NCBI GenBank assembly: GCA_021736135.1
Contig: JAIPGO010000009.1
Coordinates: 1-64,000, forward strand
Origin: Candidatus Cloacimonadota bacterium
Lineage (GTDB): Bacteria; Cloacimonadota; Cloacimonadia; Cloacimonadales; TCS61
Direction: 5' to 3'
Length of the DNA: 64,000 bases
Part shown: positions 33,122 through 42,768 of the stretch, one piece after another
How positions within the stretch are numbered: the first letter of the stretch is position 1
How the letters are laid out: every line of letters begins with the position of its first letter
Translations under genes and position numbers: made by a program
The notes under the pieces: model-generated
Database searches by the model: none
Told to the model about the DNA's origin: nothing
What the model saw: only the letters and a program-made list of their open reading frames with translations

Positions 33122-35191
33122 TTATTTCAGCAGGAGCATTTTCCGGATGGTGGTGCTGGCTGGAGTCCGGAATTTCAGGAAATATATGCCGGATGTTTCT
33201 TTGGCGGCATTCCAGTAGATTTCGTAAGATCCGGCATCACAGGTTTCGTTCAGGAGTTCTGTGACCAATTGCCCCTTGAGATTATATACGCTGATGTTTA
33301 CCTGTTGACTTTCGGATAACTGATATGATATGGTGGTTTGGGGATTAAAGGGATTGGGATAATTACTGAGCAGATGAGTTTGAGTGACTATTTCATTTTC
33401 GTCTCCCGCAAGCAGGGGATCAAAGTAGAAAGTTTCTTTTCTGCTTTCCAGGTAAACGTCATCAAATGCCGCAGCAATAATGAATTCGTAATAATCTGCT
33501 TCTGTGATCTGCTCAACAATATATTCGGAAGTTTCCGAAGGTAATTCTATAAACGTCCAATCCGAAGCGGGAGCATCAACCTGCTTATATTTAACCCATA
33601 AAGTATCGGGAATAGTGATATTCAACCAGTCAAGCTTCAACTGATGATAATAATTCTGCACATATCTGATAATCGGTACTGAAGGTGAATTCATATAAGC
33701 AGTAAGATCAAAACCTGAGTTATAAAAGTCTATTGCTGCAGCGCATTTTTCATCCAGATCATCACTATCAGTTCCAATGAACATGACGGCATACAGGTCT
33801 TTTGTTTCCAGAGGTGCCAAATCATATCTTTTAAAGTATTTCCCGTTTTCATCGGTTTCCAGGTAATCGAGTATACCGTTATTATCACGGTCACCGGTAT
33901 GCGGCATTGCTCCATAGATGGAATACATAAAACGGGTATCCTGCGGACAGGTTTGAGCAGTGGGGAAATCCCACAGGGACAAAAATTTATCACCGTTGGG
34001 ATTGGCATAATGGGTCATCAGCCAGTATTTTTCATTATGAGTAATAGTACCGGAAGGCAGATCAAAAGCCTGGGAGTCAGAGTCATCAGGACCATCTCCC
34101 ACAGCCCAGGTCCAGCAGGAAATGCCATAATCGCAATTCAGCATCCTGGCACCCAGAATACTTTGAGAAAGGCCATCATCGCCATCATAATCGTAACTAA
34201 AGGCATAGTCGTAATCCGGGTCTCCATTATAATTGCTGCCATCATCATTATAAATAGTGTCCCATTCAGCAGGACCGATATCGGCATCAACCATTAAACC
34301 ATAACTGAGATATTTCAGGGTATCTATGGTGGAAGTATTATGTATTTTCCAGTTAACAAAGACCATATCCTCCAGTCCGCAAATAGGATAGCTCCAGGTC
34401 TGTTGTTCAATAGCCAGATGCAGCGGATAATGCGAACTCTGGCTTTTTCCATCTCCCCAGTCCCGTTCAGTGATTGTTCCGAAAGGGCTGTAATCATAAT
34501 AATAGGCAAGGGTAGTTTCAAAACCAGGAGAATCCCAGTCTTCATCACAAATCCCATCCCCGTCATCATCATAAGGAATAGTAAAACACCAGTTTTCTTC
34601 GGGATCATCAACGGCAAATGGTCTGCCCGGGCTATCCTCATCAGTGAGACCATCATTATCATCATCTGTTCCGGAGAATTGACCATAATTATGTAGAACA
34701 ACATCGCTTAAGTTATATAAGTCGAAAATATTGCAGGCAATCGATTCCAGAGGATTAAAAGCCGGTAAGAATTCCATAACATCGCGGTCACCTTCATATC
34801 CGGTAGTAGTGAGAGTATCTATAACCACATCCAGATCAGGAGTCCACTGGGGGTCAGATTGAGTAACCACATCTTCATTGCTGGATGCATCCGGCAGCCA
34901 GTAAAGCAATTCATCATTGCCATTTCGGCGGTAGCGGGTTGCACTTACCCAGAGATTTGCCTGAAAAAGATGCTCACAATATCCTGCACTTGTAAGATTA
35001 GGCCAGATCAAGCCATCACCATAATTGCCAACATTCCCCAGACAACCGAAATTACTTACTTTTAACCCGAGGTTGCTTTGCTGCAGAACAACCTCATCAT
35101 CAAGACCGCGAGTATTCACCTGTTCATTGAGATTACGGGCAAATAGCGAAAATACTGCTAAAAGGGTAACGACTAAGATGATCTTTTTCAT
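33122..35191 (-). CDS. large secreted protein with Por-type C-terminal sorting domain
   Basis: 689 residues. A signal peptide (about 1-18) is followed by a beta-rich body with calcium-type Asp repeats (DDDNDGLTDEDSPG, DDDGDGICDEDWDSPG, DNNGILDYLETDENG). The last ~85 residues are a type 9 secretion sorting domain: LLSNYPNPFNPQTTISYQLSE, NISVYNLKGQLV, SGIYFLKFRT and a basic KMLLLK end. It is therefore exported and probably surface-attached or released. No catalytic motif is seen. It lies 2 bases after the next upstream lipoprotein gene, so both are in one operon. Confidence 0.85.
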   Translation of the reverse strand: MKKIILVVTLLAVFSLFARNLNEQVNTRGLDDEVVLQQSNLGLKVSNFGCLGNVGNYGDGLIWPNLTSAGYCEHLFQANLWVSATRYRRNGNDELLYWLPDASSNEDVVTQSDPQWTPDLDVVIDTLTTTGYEGDRDVMEFLPAFNPLESIACNIFDLYNLSDVVLHNYGQFSGTDDDNDGLTDEDSPGRPFAVDDPEENWCFTIPYDDDGDGICDEDWDSPGFETTLAYYYDYSPFGTITERDWGDGKSQSSHYPLHLAIEQQTWSYPICGLEDMVFVNWKIHNTSTIDTLKYLSYGLMVDADIGPAEWDTIYNDDGSNYNGDPDYDYAFSYDYDGDDGLSQSILGARMLNCDYGISCWTWAVGDGPDDSDSQAFDLPSGTITHNEKYWLMTHYANPNGDKFLSLWDFPTAQTCPQDTRFMYSIYGAMPHTGDRDNNGILDYLETDENGKYFKRYDLAPLETKDLYAVMFIGTDSDDLDEKCAAAIDFYNSGFDLTAYMNSPSVPIIRYVQNYYHQLKLDWLNITIPDTLWVKYKQVDAPASDWTFIELPSETSEYIVEQITEADYYEFIIAAAFDDVYLESRKETFYFDPLLAGDENEIVTQTHLLSNYPNPFNPQTTISYQLSESQQVNISVYNLKGQLVTELLNETCDAGSYEIYWNAAKETSGIYFLKFRTPASTTIRKMLLLK

Positions 35192-35193
35192 AA

Positions 35194-37404
35194 TTACTCC
35201 CCCTCAATAAATATTTCATTGAACATAGCCTGCAGATCAGCTATTTCCATAAAGGAAAGATTGAAGCCAAAGACAAATGCCTGACTATCCCGGAAGTTAT
35301 GATGAATGGCAATGGGGCTTTCATGGAATTCGGCATACTGTTCTTCGGTAGGTGGATAAAATTCGCAATCGACAGGTTTACAATCATAGCGATAGATTAT
35401 ATCTGAAGTAATACCTTCCTCTAAAAAGCGGCAGCAGGGGCCTAATCCTGCTCTTGAGGTCACAAGAGAGTTCCAGCCTGGAAGCTGAAGATCAAGATGC
35501 GTTTCCATACCACTGGCAGGAATGGCTCCTATCAGGAAAGGATTAGTAAGAGTACTTGAGGAAATACACTCAACATATTGTTCGGACGAAGAGACGTCTA
35601 TTCTCCAGTAATCTTCGAGCACCTTCTCCAGTTTTCCGGAATCATTATACAGGCAATTTGAACAGAGATATGCCAGATTAGCACCAGCGCTCAGGATCAG
35701 ATTGCTTTTCTGAGTATGAATATCATAGAGATTATCACATAAACTCCGGTGAAAATATGACCCGGAAGCGCTATCCACGTGTAATATTATCCATTTATAA
35801 TCAATGAGATCACTATGCGCAATCAAAGCTCTCTCAAAATGCATATTGCTGTTATAAGTTCGATATTCCGCAGAAATGATTGATTGATCTTCCAGGTCAA
35901 TCACGCTGACAGCATAAGGGTAACCGGAAAGTGCGTCCAGGTAGATATCGTCAATAGTGTCATCGGGACTCATTAGGTTATCCCTGTCAGCATCAATGAT
36001 CAAGAGTGCCTGACGGTCTTCCGGTTCAATATAATCATAAATCCTGAACTGAAAAACTGCCGGTTCCGGATCAATATTACCGAAATTATCGGCAGCACGA
36101 ACGGAGAAAGTATGCCAGCCCGGCTCCAGGTTTTCCAGCATGATCTGCCTGCAATGCGGGTGCAAAGCTCTGATCCTTAACCAGCCCGGCGTAAGTTCTT
36201 CAGCAGCGGAACCATAATAATCTGTTTGCACTGCCTGCCCATCAAGCTGCATTTCATACCATTCGATTTCGGCAGAATATTGCGTTGTGCCATCAGGATT
36301 TGTAAGTAAGCCGATTTCTTTATCAAAAGGGTTATTCGTGATTTCAGGAGGCCATCCATGAAATCCGGGTTCACCATATTGTCCCCAATATCCCCATTCC
36401 AGATAAAACTGCAGGTCGGGGCTTTCCAAGGCAGTATAATCTCCTTCGAAATTAATATCAAAAGGAGCAGCATAGTGCGTTTCACCGGCTACTGTTTTCT
36501 GAGGCAGATCGTAATTAATATTCTTTAAAGCGCCATGCCGTTCCAGGTCATAGTGGTGTTCTCCCAGAAGCCAGCAACGGTTATAATCCCAAATAACGTT
36601 CATATCCGTACCGGGTTCAATGCCGTTATAAATAATAGTTTCGGGATGATTAAATTCATCCTGACAGGCGAAACTCAGGGAAGCTGGATTATCACTATCA
36701 GCAAAACCGGAACGGGTTACCACATAAACTTCCAGTTGATAGAGTTCATTTTCTGAAAGAGGCAACAGGGCAGGAGTGCTCACTGTGGATAATTCCAGAG
36801 CTCTGATATCCGTTTGCGCCAGAGAATTATACCATTCACCAGTAGATTGTAGAATCCCGTCAAGATCAGTAACATTGAGACGATACATGAAATGATCGGC
36901 ATAGAAGCCATCTGTAAAGAAATTACTGATAGTTTCCGTTACTTTGAACCGATAACAGTTTCCCACGCTCAATCCCTCAACAGGAGCGAGGATCAAAGTG
37001 CCCACCAGTCGCCGGTCACAAATCTGCAAATTCTCCTCCTGCTGGTCAGGAGTGCGATATTCTATATCCAGAAACTGGATGGCATCAGTCAGCTTACCCG
37101 AAGTTAGAGAAAATTCAAATAAGATATCCTTTTCCGTAAGCCAGCGACTGCCTTTTTTTATGTACCAGCCATCCTGATCATACTCTCCTGAAACAGGTAA
37201 TTCCCCGGAAAAAGTATGAGGTTTGATGGAATATTCCAGCAGGTTTTCCATATCGACAATAAGCTGCTGCTGATAATAATCTTCCGATTGAACTCCTGAA
37301 AAATCAAATGACGATATAATGGGCAAATTTTCACTTTCTGCCGTGTTTCTGAAACTGCACCCCATTATAAGTAATAGACTAATTGCTATAATTATCTGTT
37401 TCAT
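35194..37404 (-). CDS. large lipoprotein of unknown function
   Basis: 736 residues from ATG 37404, chosen because GGAGG lies 7 bases upstream. The lipobox is LIMGC. The mature part has Ig/fibronectin-like beta strands (GWHTFSVRAADNFGNIDPEP) and a late alpha/beta-like stretch around ALLIIDADRDNLMSPDDT and LSAGANLAYLC. I know no family for the whole protein. It is translated with the sorting-domain protein that follows, which suggests that they act together at the outer surface. Confidence 0.78.
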   Translation of the reverse strand: MKQIIIAISLLLIMGCSFRNTAESENLPIISSFDFSGVQSEDYYQQQLIVDMENLLEYSIKPHTFSGELPVSGEYDQDGWYIKKGSRWLTEKDILFEFSLTSGKLTDAIQFLDIEYRTPDQQEENLQICDRRLVGTLILAPVEGLSVGNCYRFKVTETISNFFTDGFYADHFMYRLNVTDLDGILQSTGEWYNSLAQTDIRALELSTVSTPALLPLSENELYQLEVYVVTRSGFADSDNPASLSFACQDEFNHPETIIYNGIEPGTDMNVIWDYNRCWLLGEHHYDLERHGALKNINYDLPQKTVAGETHYAAPFDINFEGDYTALESPDLQFYLEWGYWGQYGEPGFHGWPPEITNNPFDKEIGLLTNPDGTTQYSAEIEWYEMQLDGQAVQTDYYGSAAEELTPGWLRIRALHPHCRQIMLENLEPGWHTFSVRAADNFGNIDPEPAVFQFRIYDYIEPEDRQALLIIDADRDNLMSPDDTIDDIYLDALSGYPYAVSVIDLEDQSIISAEYRTYNSNMHFERALIAHSDLIDYKWIILHVDSASGSYFHRSLCDNLYDIHTQKSNLILSAGANLAYLCSNCLYNDSGKLEKVLEDYWRIDVSSSEQYVECISSSTLTNPFLIGAIPASGMETHLDLQLPGWNSLVTSRAGLGPCCRFLEEGITSDIIYRYDCKPVDCEFYPPTEEQYAEFHESPIAIHHNFRDSQAFVFGFNLSFMEIADLQAMFNEIFIEGE

Positions 37405-37760
37405 GTTTGCCTCCAGCATAATTCACTTATAATATAATTATCTGTCAATAATATAATTTTCCACCATAGTCAGGTAACAAATTGTGAGTGGTTACAACTG
37501 TGTAGTTGGTAGTTATAATGACATAATTATCATCGATAGCAGGAAAAATGCAGGCTTTTATAGGACTTATGGGACGAATAGGACTAATACAGTTTTGGGA
37601 TGGGGAAATTCTGCTTGACATCAGGTAAAATTAGGGAAAATAGGGAATGTCGCCTTTAATAATGCACAGCACTGATTCCTACCCTGGAGGGAGAGTCTGC
37701 TTTCTGCGCTGAGCAGAAAGGGTATCAGAATTATATCAAAAAAGAATAAAGGAGCATGGT
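37405..37760 (+). other. intergenic region and leader before the aldehyde oxidoreductase gene
   Basis: It contains a TATAGGACTTATGGGACGAA repeat (37559-37578) and a consensus -35 TTGACA (37615-37620), with no convincing -10. A structured segment then follows at 37672-37728. The gene's binding site AAAGGAG is at about 37748. Confidence 0.5.
37672..37728 (+). promoter_or_regulatory. structured 5' leader, possible cis-regulatory RNA
   Basis: Nested pairing is visible: CTGA (37672-37675) with TCAG (37725-37728), TACCCT (37680-37685) with AGGGTA (37719-37724), and an inner CTTTCTGC (37700-37707) with GCAGAAAG (37713-37720), which competes with it for two bases. It lies about 30 bases before the start of a gene for a tungsten/molybdenum-type enzyme. 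I could not match it to a known riboswitch. Confidence 0.4.
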
Positions 37761-39932
37761 ATGGATGTAAAAAACCTGAAAGCCAGTCACAAGCTGCTGA
37801 AAGAACAATCTTACGAAGTTGTTGAGTTAGAGCGCGGTTATGCCGGAAAGACGCTTTATATCAATCTTGATGACAACACTATTTTGGAAAAACCTGTGAC
37901 TGCTGAGATGAAAGAGAAATTCATTGGAGGCAAGGGATTTGGACTGCGCCTGTTATGGGATGGGACGCGTCCGGAAACAAAATGGGATGATAATGATAAT
38001 GAGATCATCATCGCCGGTGGACCAATTTGCGGGATCACGCAATATGCCGGAGCAGGTAAAAGCCTGGTAGTAAGCATCTCCCCCACTACGGATGTGGTAA
38101 TTGACAGCAATGTGGGCGGATATTTCGGACCTTACCTGAAATTCAGTGGTTTTGATGCCCTCGAAATCCAGGGAAAAGCAAAGAAAGATGTGATCATTGT
38201 TATTGACGGAACCACGGGTACCGTGAGTATTAAAGAAGCAGGCGGAGAAGCAGCAGACAGCCATATTATGGCGGAGCAGTTGACTGAGATGTATGCCTCC
38301 AGCGATAAACCGATTGATAAAATGAAAGTTGCCGTTGTCAGTGCCGGTTCTGCCGCAGACCACAGTTATATTGGCATGCTTAATTTCAGTTTTTACGATC
38401 TGCAGCGCCAGGTTTGCCGGCTGAAACAGGCAGGACGTGGCGGCATCGGCAGCGTTTTCCGAAACAAAGGGATACGCGCCATCGTCTGCAAGAGTAACGG
38501 CGTGAAAGGTGATATGAACCATGTGGTCAATATGGAAGCCATTCAGGAGCGCGGTAAGAATTTCACCAAAGAAATGAATGACTTTGATGATGAACAGTGC
38601 CAGATGCGGAAAGTGGGTACAGCCCACCTGATGGAGATCATGGATGCTTATGACCTGCTGCCCACGCATAATTTCCAGTATGGCAAGGCAAGAGATGTGC
38701 ATAAGAATATTGACGATATCAATAGTCACGTATGGACGGATAAATTTACACCGCGCAGCAGTGACGGCTGCTGGCTGGGCTGCACGATGGCTTGCGCAAA
38801 AGTATCGGAGAATTTTAAGGTACGCACGGGACCTTATAAGGGGAAAACGGTGCATGTGGACGGACCCGAATATGAGTCAGCAGCGGGACTTGGCTCTAAT
38901 ATGGGAAACTTTGATCCTGATGCTATATTGGAATTGAATTTTTACTGCGATACTTATGGAATTGACACTATTTCCTTCGGCACGATGACGGCGTTTGCCA
39001 TGGAATGCTATGAAAAAGGGATCATAAATAAAGAAATAACCGGTGGACTAGAGCTTAAATTCGGCAATGCGGACGCAGCGCTGGAAGCCATGCATCAGAT
39101 GGCACGCGGTGAAGGTTTTGGTGTGATTTTGGGTCAAGGCACTAAAAGAATGACAAAGATATTCCATGAACAATATGGTGGCGACCTGAAATTCATGCAG
39201 GATATTGGTATGCAGAATAAAGGACTGGAATACAGCCAGTACGTATCCAAGGAATCACTCGCTCAGCAGGGCGGATATGCCATGACCAATAAAGGTCCGC
39301 AGCATGATGAAGCATGGCTTATCTTTATGGATATGGTCAATAACCAGATACCTACATTTGAAGATAAAGCGGAAGCCCTCCACTATTTCCCCATGTTCAG
39401 AACCTGGTTCGGACTGATGGGACTCTGCAAACTACCGTGGAACGATGTGGAACCGGCAGGAAATGCCAAAACTGCTGAACCGGCAAAAGTGCCGGAACAC
39501 GTTGATAATTACGTTACCATCTATAATGCCGTCACGGGGAGTAACATTGATAAGGTAGAAATGGTGCGTCAGAGCGAACGGGTATATAATTTCCAGAGGA
39601 TATTCAATATCCGCCGCGGATATGGACTCAGAAAGAATGATGCCCAGCCATATCGCGCCTGCGGACCGGTAACTGAAGCTGAATACTTGAGCAGAAGTGC
39701 CCGATATGATAAAGAACTGACCGAAAAAATAGGTCTTGATCCCGCGAAAATGAGCCTGAAGGAGAAAATGGCAGCAGTGCGCAAATACCGCGAAGACAGA
39801 TATGAACAGCTTCTGGATGCAGTATATTTACGCAGAGGCTGGAACAGTAACGGTGTACCGAAAATCGAGCACTTACAGAATATAGGAATGGTTCTGCCGG
39901 AACTTATCGACGTAATAACTCCGCTGCAGTAA
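37761..39932 (+). CDS. aldehyde:ferredoxin oxidoreductase family protein
   Basis: 723 residues, about 100 longer than typical AOR. The N-terminal AOR domain has GYAGKTLYINL and EKFIGGKGFGLRLLWD, followed by SNVGGYFGPYLKFSG and RGGIGSVFRNKGIRAIV (pterin binding). The cluster ligands are C337, C341 and C345 (CWLGCTMAC) with a distal C556 (GLMGLCKLP). The first pair is spaced C-x3-C, where classical AOR has C-x2-C. It would oxidise an aldehyde to an acid with tungsto- or molybdopterin and pass electrons to ferredoxin, matching the Kor complex downstream. The extra N-terminal ~25 residues and C-terminal ~80 residues are unexplained. Confidence 0.88.
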   Translation: MDVKNLKASHKLLKEQSYEVVELERGYAGKTLYINLDDNTILEKPVTAEMKEKFIGGKGFGLRLLWDGTRPETKWDDNDNEIIIAGGPICGITQYAGAGKSLVVSISPTTDVVIDSNVGGYFGPYLKFSGFDALEIQGKAKKDVIIVIDGTTGTVSIKEAGGEAADSHIMAEQLTEMYASSDKPIDKMKVAVVSAGSAADHSYIGMLNFSFYDLQRQVCRLKQAGRGGIGSVFRNKGIRAIVCKSNGVKGDMNHVVNMEAIQERGKNFTKEMNDFDDEQCQMRKVGTAHLMEIMDAYDLLPTHNFQYGKARDVHKNIDDINSHVWTDKFTPRSSDGCWLGCTMACAKVSENFKVRTGPYKGKTVHVDGPEYESAAGLGSNMGNFDPDAILELNFYCDTYGIDTISFGTMTAFAMECYEKGIINKEITGGLELKFGNADAALEAMHQMARGEGFGVILGQGTKRMTKIFHEQYGGDLKFMQDIGMQNKGLEYSQYVSKESLAQQGGYAMTNKGPQHDEAWLIFMDMVNNQIPTFEDKAEALHYFPMFRTWFGLMGLCKLPWNDVEPAGNAKTAEPAKVPEHVDNYVTIYNAVTGSNIDKVEMVRQSERVYNFQRIFNIRRGYGLRKNDAQPYRACGPVTEAEYLSRSARYDKELTEKIGLDPAKMSLKEKMAAVRKYREDRYEQLLDAVYLRRGWNSNGVPKIEHLQNIGMVLPELIDVITPLQ

Positions 39933-39999
39933 GAGAATATTAATAAACCGTGGACATATCTGATTAAGTGGAAAAAAGAAGATGCTGAAGAGTTCAGGT

Positions 40000-41454
40000 T
40001 TTTTTATCCGTTTAATCTGTGTGATCCGCGGTTAAATTATAAGTGTAATAATAGCTTAACAAAGATTATGAACCGCGGATAAAACGGATTTAACGGATAG
40101 AAGAGGAAGATGATAATATATTATATTAGGTCACTTTCTTTTTTGTCTCTTATCCGTTTAATCTGCGTTATCCGCGGTTAGTATATTTAAGTGTAACAAA
40201 AGCTTAATAAAGAATTTGAACCGCGGATAAAACGGATTTAACGGATAGAAGAGGAAGATGAGAATATATTATATTAGGTCACTTTCTTTTTTGTCTCTTA
40301 TCCGTTTAATCTGCGTTATCCGCGGTTAGTATATTTAAGTGTAACAAAAGCTTAATAAAGAATTTGAACCGCGGATAAAACGGATTTAACAGATAGAAGA
40401 GGAAGAAGTAAAAGAATTTAATATGCTAATACTTTTCGTTCTGTCTTTTATCCGTTAAATCTGTGTGATCCGCGGTTGAAAAATATTCGTTTTCAAAGGA
40501 GTTTCTATGGGGCAATTACTATTTGAGAAAGAGAGTTACAAGATCAGAGGTGCTGCTTTTCAGGTTTATAATACTATGGGATGTGGATTTTTAGAAGCTG
40601 TTTATCAGGAATGCCTGGAGAGAGAACTTTTAATCAGAAATATTCCTTTTGCTGCAGGTGTAATATTGAACCTGGAATATGATGGTTATTTGCTTGAACA
40701 GAAATATGTCTGCGATCTTATCTGTTATAATGAGATCATTGTTGAGATCAAGGCTGTAAAAAGTCTGGAAGATATACACCGTGCTCAAGTGATGAATTAT
40801 TTGAAGGCAACCGGGTTAAAACTAGGATTATTGGTAAATTTCGGAAGTTACCCAAAAGTCACAATCGAACGTATAATCTGGGAAAAAAAGTAAAAAAAAA
40901 TTTTATGAACCGCGGATAGAACGGATTGAACGGATAGAAGAGGAAGAAGATAAATATACTATTAGGATTATTTTCCGTATTGTTTTTTATCCGTTTAATC
41001 TGCGTTATCCGCGGTTTGTATATTTACTTGTAATTATAGCTTAATAAAGAATTTGAACCGCGGATAGAACGGATTGAACGGATAGAAGAGGAATATGAGA
41101 AATATACTACTCGTGATCACTTTCCGTATTGTCTTTTATCCGTTTAATCTGCGTTATCCGCGGTTTGTATATTTACTTGTAATTATAACTTAACAAAGAA
41201 TTTGAACCGCGGATAGAACGGATAGAAGAGGAGAAAGATAAATATAATATCCGTGATTAATTTCTATATTGTCTTTTATCCGTTTAATCTGCGTTATCCG
41301 CGGTTTGTATATTTACTTGTAATTATAACTTAACAAAGAATTTGAACCGCGGATAGAACGGATTGAACGGATAGAAGAGGAATATGAGAAATATACTACT
41401 CGTGATCACTTTCCGTATTGTCTTTTATCCGTTTAATCTGCGTTATCCGCGGTT
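40000..41454. repeat. ~147-bp tandem repeat array with inverted arms
   Basis: Two words alternate. Word A, AACCGCGGATAAAACGGATT and its continuation AACGGATAGAAGAGGAA, starts at about 40071, 40219, 40367, 40909, 41056, 41205 and 41345. Word B, TTATCCGTTTAATCTGCGTT and TATCCGCGGTT, ends at about 40033, 40179, 40327, 40477, 41017, 41165, 41305 and 41454. B is the inverse of A, so each A-B pair can form a hairpin. The period is 140-149 bases. The array is split by the GxxExxY gene at 40507-40893. It is not a CRISPR: spacers are conserved and there are no cas genes. Confidence 0.9.
40507..40893 (+). CDS. GxxExxY family protein (PD-(D/E)XK-like)
   Basis: 128 residues, the usual size of TIGR04256. 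The name-giving motif is GFLEAVYQECLERELL (G-x2-E-x2-Y). The nuclease-like core follows: YVCDLICYNEIIVEIKA gives the D...ExK signature. It ends VTIERIIWEKK. AGGAG precedes the ATG. The gene sits as a cassette inside a tandem array of hairpin-forming repeats, with array units of the same period on both sides. Function is not established; the nuclease-like fold and setting suggest a link to the repeats (inference). Confidence 0.88.
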   Translation: MGQLLFEKESYKIRGAAFQVYNTMGCGFLEAVYQECLERELLIRNIPFAAGVILNLEYDGYLLEQKYVCDLICYNEIIVEIKAVKSLEDIHRAQVMNYLKATGLKLGLLVNFGSYPKVTIERIIWEKK

Positions 41455-41481
41455 TTAAACTCTTTTATTTTTTCCTGGGGG

Positions 41482-42507
41482 TTAATATCCCAGTTTCAGG
41501 AACGTGAATCCTATGATCAAACCGACTATCAGGTTTATCACTTTTACAAAAACAAATCCGCGTCTGCTTTCTGCCAGCATCGGTATCATGCCGTGTCCAT
41601 CCTGGACTATGGAACTGGCAAGAAGAATACTGAAGGGGATAGTACCCTCGAAAAAAAGCGTTACAAAGATCAGGTGTGGACCGGATTCGGGAACTAAGCC
41701 GACGAGAGCGGCAATCAGCAGTACAATATAGCTGTTATTGGAAATCCATGATTCCACGGCGAAGAAGTGCATTAGAATGTGAATAAACAGTAATGCTCCT
41801 AAAGTCCAGGCAAAAATGGTGGGCAGATGCACTTTAACAATGTGATCCCAGAGATGCTCGGTAAGGAAATGCTCAGGCACCGTAACTGCCACAAACATAA
41901 GGAAAAGTGTCACCAGCACCACAGTGACCTTCATCCAGAGCATAAGATCATCTGCGACAACACCGGAAGCATATCCGATAAGGATAAGTAATAAAACCAT
42001 GATCAGCAGCACTCTCTGCATGGATGGTTTTTTCATGTAAACCAGCAGATTACCCTTGGGCAGACACTGGCATTTCTCTTCTAGATGAAGGGGAAGTTTG
42101 CGGTGTGATTTATGAAGATCAAGATGGGGAAATATTTTATCAGTAGCAAAACCGGCAATGATGCCAATAACGAAAGTGAGGGCGATAATAATTAATGCCT
42201 GGCTGGGGATCATAGCCAGCATTACGAAGGTCTCATCACCGCTGGTGGCGATCATGGCAGCAACCACAGCCCCTATGGAAACGATACCATGCGAATACAT
42301 GGCAACAATGGTAAATGCACCCAGACAACCTGGAAATGCGCCTAATCCGGCAGCAATGAGATATTGCATCAATGGTTTCTGTTTGAGAAAATGTAGCCAT
42401 ACACCCCGTGTCTGCACATTAACATACTCGATCAGAAGCATCATAACAAATACGAAACCCGTGATCATCACGGCATGTTTGAGAACTTCCATTAGAAGAT
42501 TTATCAT
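41482..42507 (-). CDS. ArsP_2-type putative metal permease
   Basis: 341 residues with about ten membrane helices. The pattern matches the 'putative 10TM heavy-metal exporter' family (PF11449): two related halves, each with a P-G-rich re-entrant stretch (AAGLGAFPGCLGAFTIVAMYSHG and ALVGLVPESGPHLIFVTLFFEG, abridged), and a central cytosolic loop with His and Cys (LDLHKSHRKLPLHLEEKCQC). The substrate is assumed to be a metal or metalloid, often listed as manganese. It is transcribed away from the kor operon. Confidence 0.82.
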   Translation of the reverse strand: MINLLMEVLKHAVMITGFVFVMMLLIEYVNVQTRGVWLHFLKQKPLMQYLIAAGLGAFPGCLGAFTIVAMYSHGIVSIGAVVAAMIATSGDETFVMLAMIPSQALIIIALTFVIGIIAGFATDKIFPHLDLHKSHRKLPLHLEEKCQCLPKGNLLVYMKKPSMQRVLLIMVLLLILIGYASGVVADDLMLWMKVTVVLVTLFLMFVAVTVPEHFLTEHLWDHIVKVHLPTIFAWTLGALLFIHILMHFFAVESWISNNSYIVLLIAALVGLVPESGPHLIFVTLFFEGTIPFSILLASSIVQDGHGMIPMLAESRRGFVFVKVINLIVGLIIGFTFLKLGY

Positions 42508-42768
42508 TATTTATTCCCCCATTCGCTGATTTATAAAAAATATAAGCAAAATTATGTCAAAAGAAAAAAAAACAGAAATTCTCACTGAACAGCCACAACA
42601 AAAAGCATATCCTCAAAAAAATACGTGTATGCTTTTTTGTTGTGTCTGATTGACGGCATTCACAAAATTGGAAGCACACGATACTGATTTCAGGAAAAAT
42701 GCTTTGACATGAATAAAAGCAGTTAGATTATTAGTTTAATGTAAATAAAATATAGCAAGGAGTGATTT
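42508..42768. promoter_or_regulatory. divergent promoter region with a strong hairpin
   Basis: For the minus-strand permease there is a TTGACA -35 at 42555-42560 with an AT-rich -10 area. For the kor operon TTGACA (42704-42709) and GATTAT (42726-42731) are 16 bases apart. Between them CACAACAAAAAGCATA (42594-42609) pairs with TATGCTTTTTTGTTGTG (42628-42644) with one bulge. The hairpin lies upstream of both promoters, so it may insulate or bind a regulator. Confidence 0.55.

Noticed and set aside
37953-38855. 300-residue minus-strand frame
   Set aside because: It is a shadow of the aldehyde oxidoreductase gene, whose plus-strand frame carries all family motifs.
40000-41454. CRISPR array
   Set aside because: The sequence between repeat words is itself repeated, words occur in both orientations, the unit is about 147 bases and no cas gene is near.
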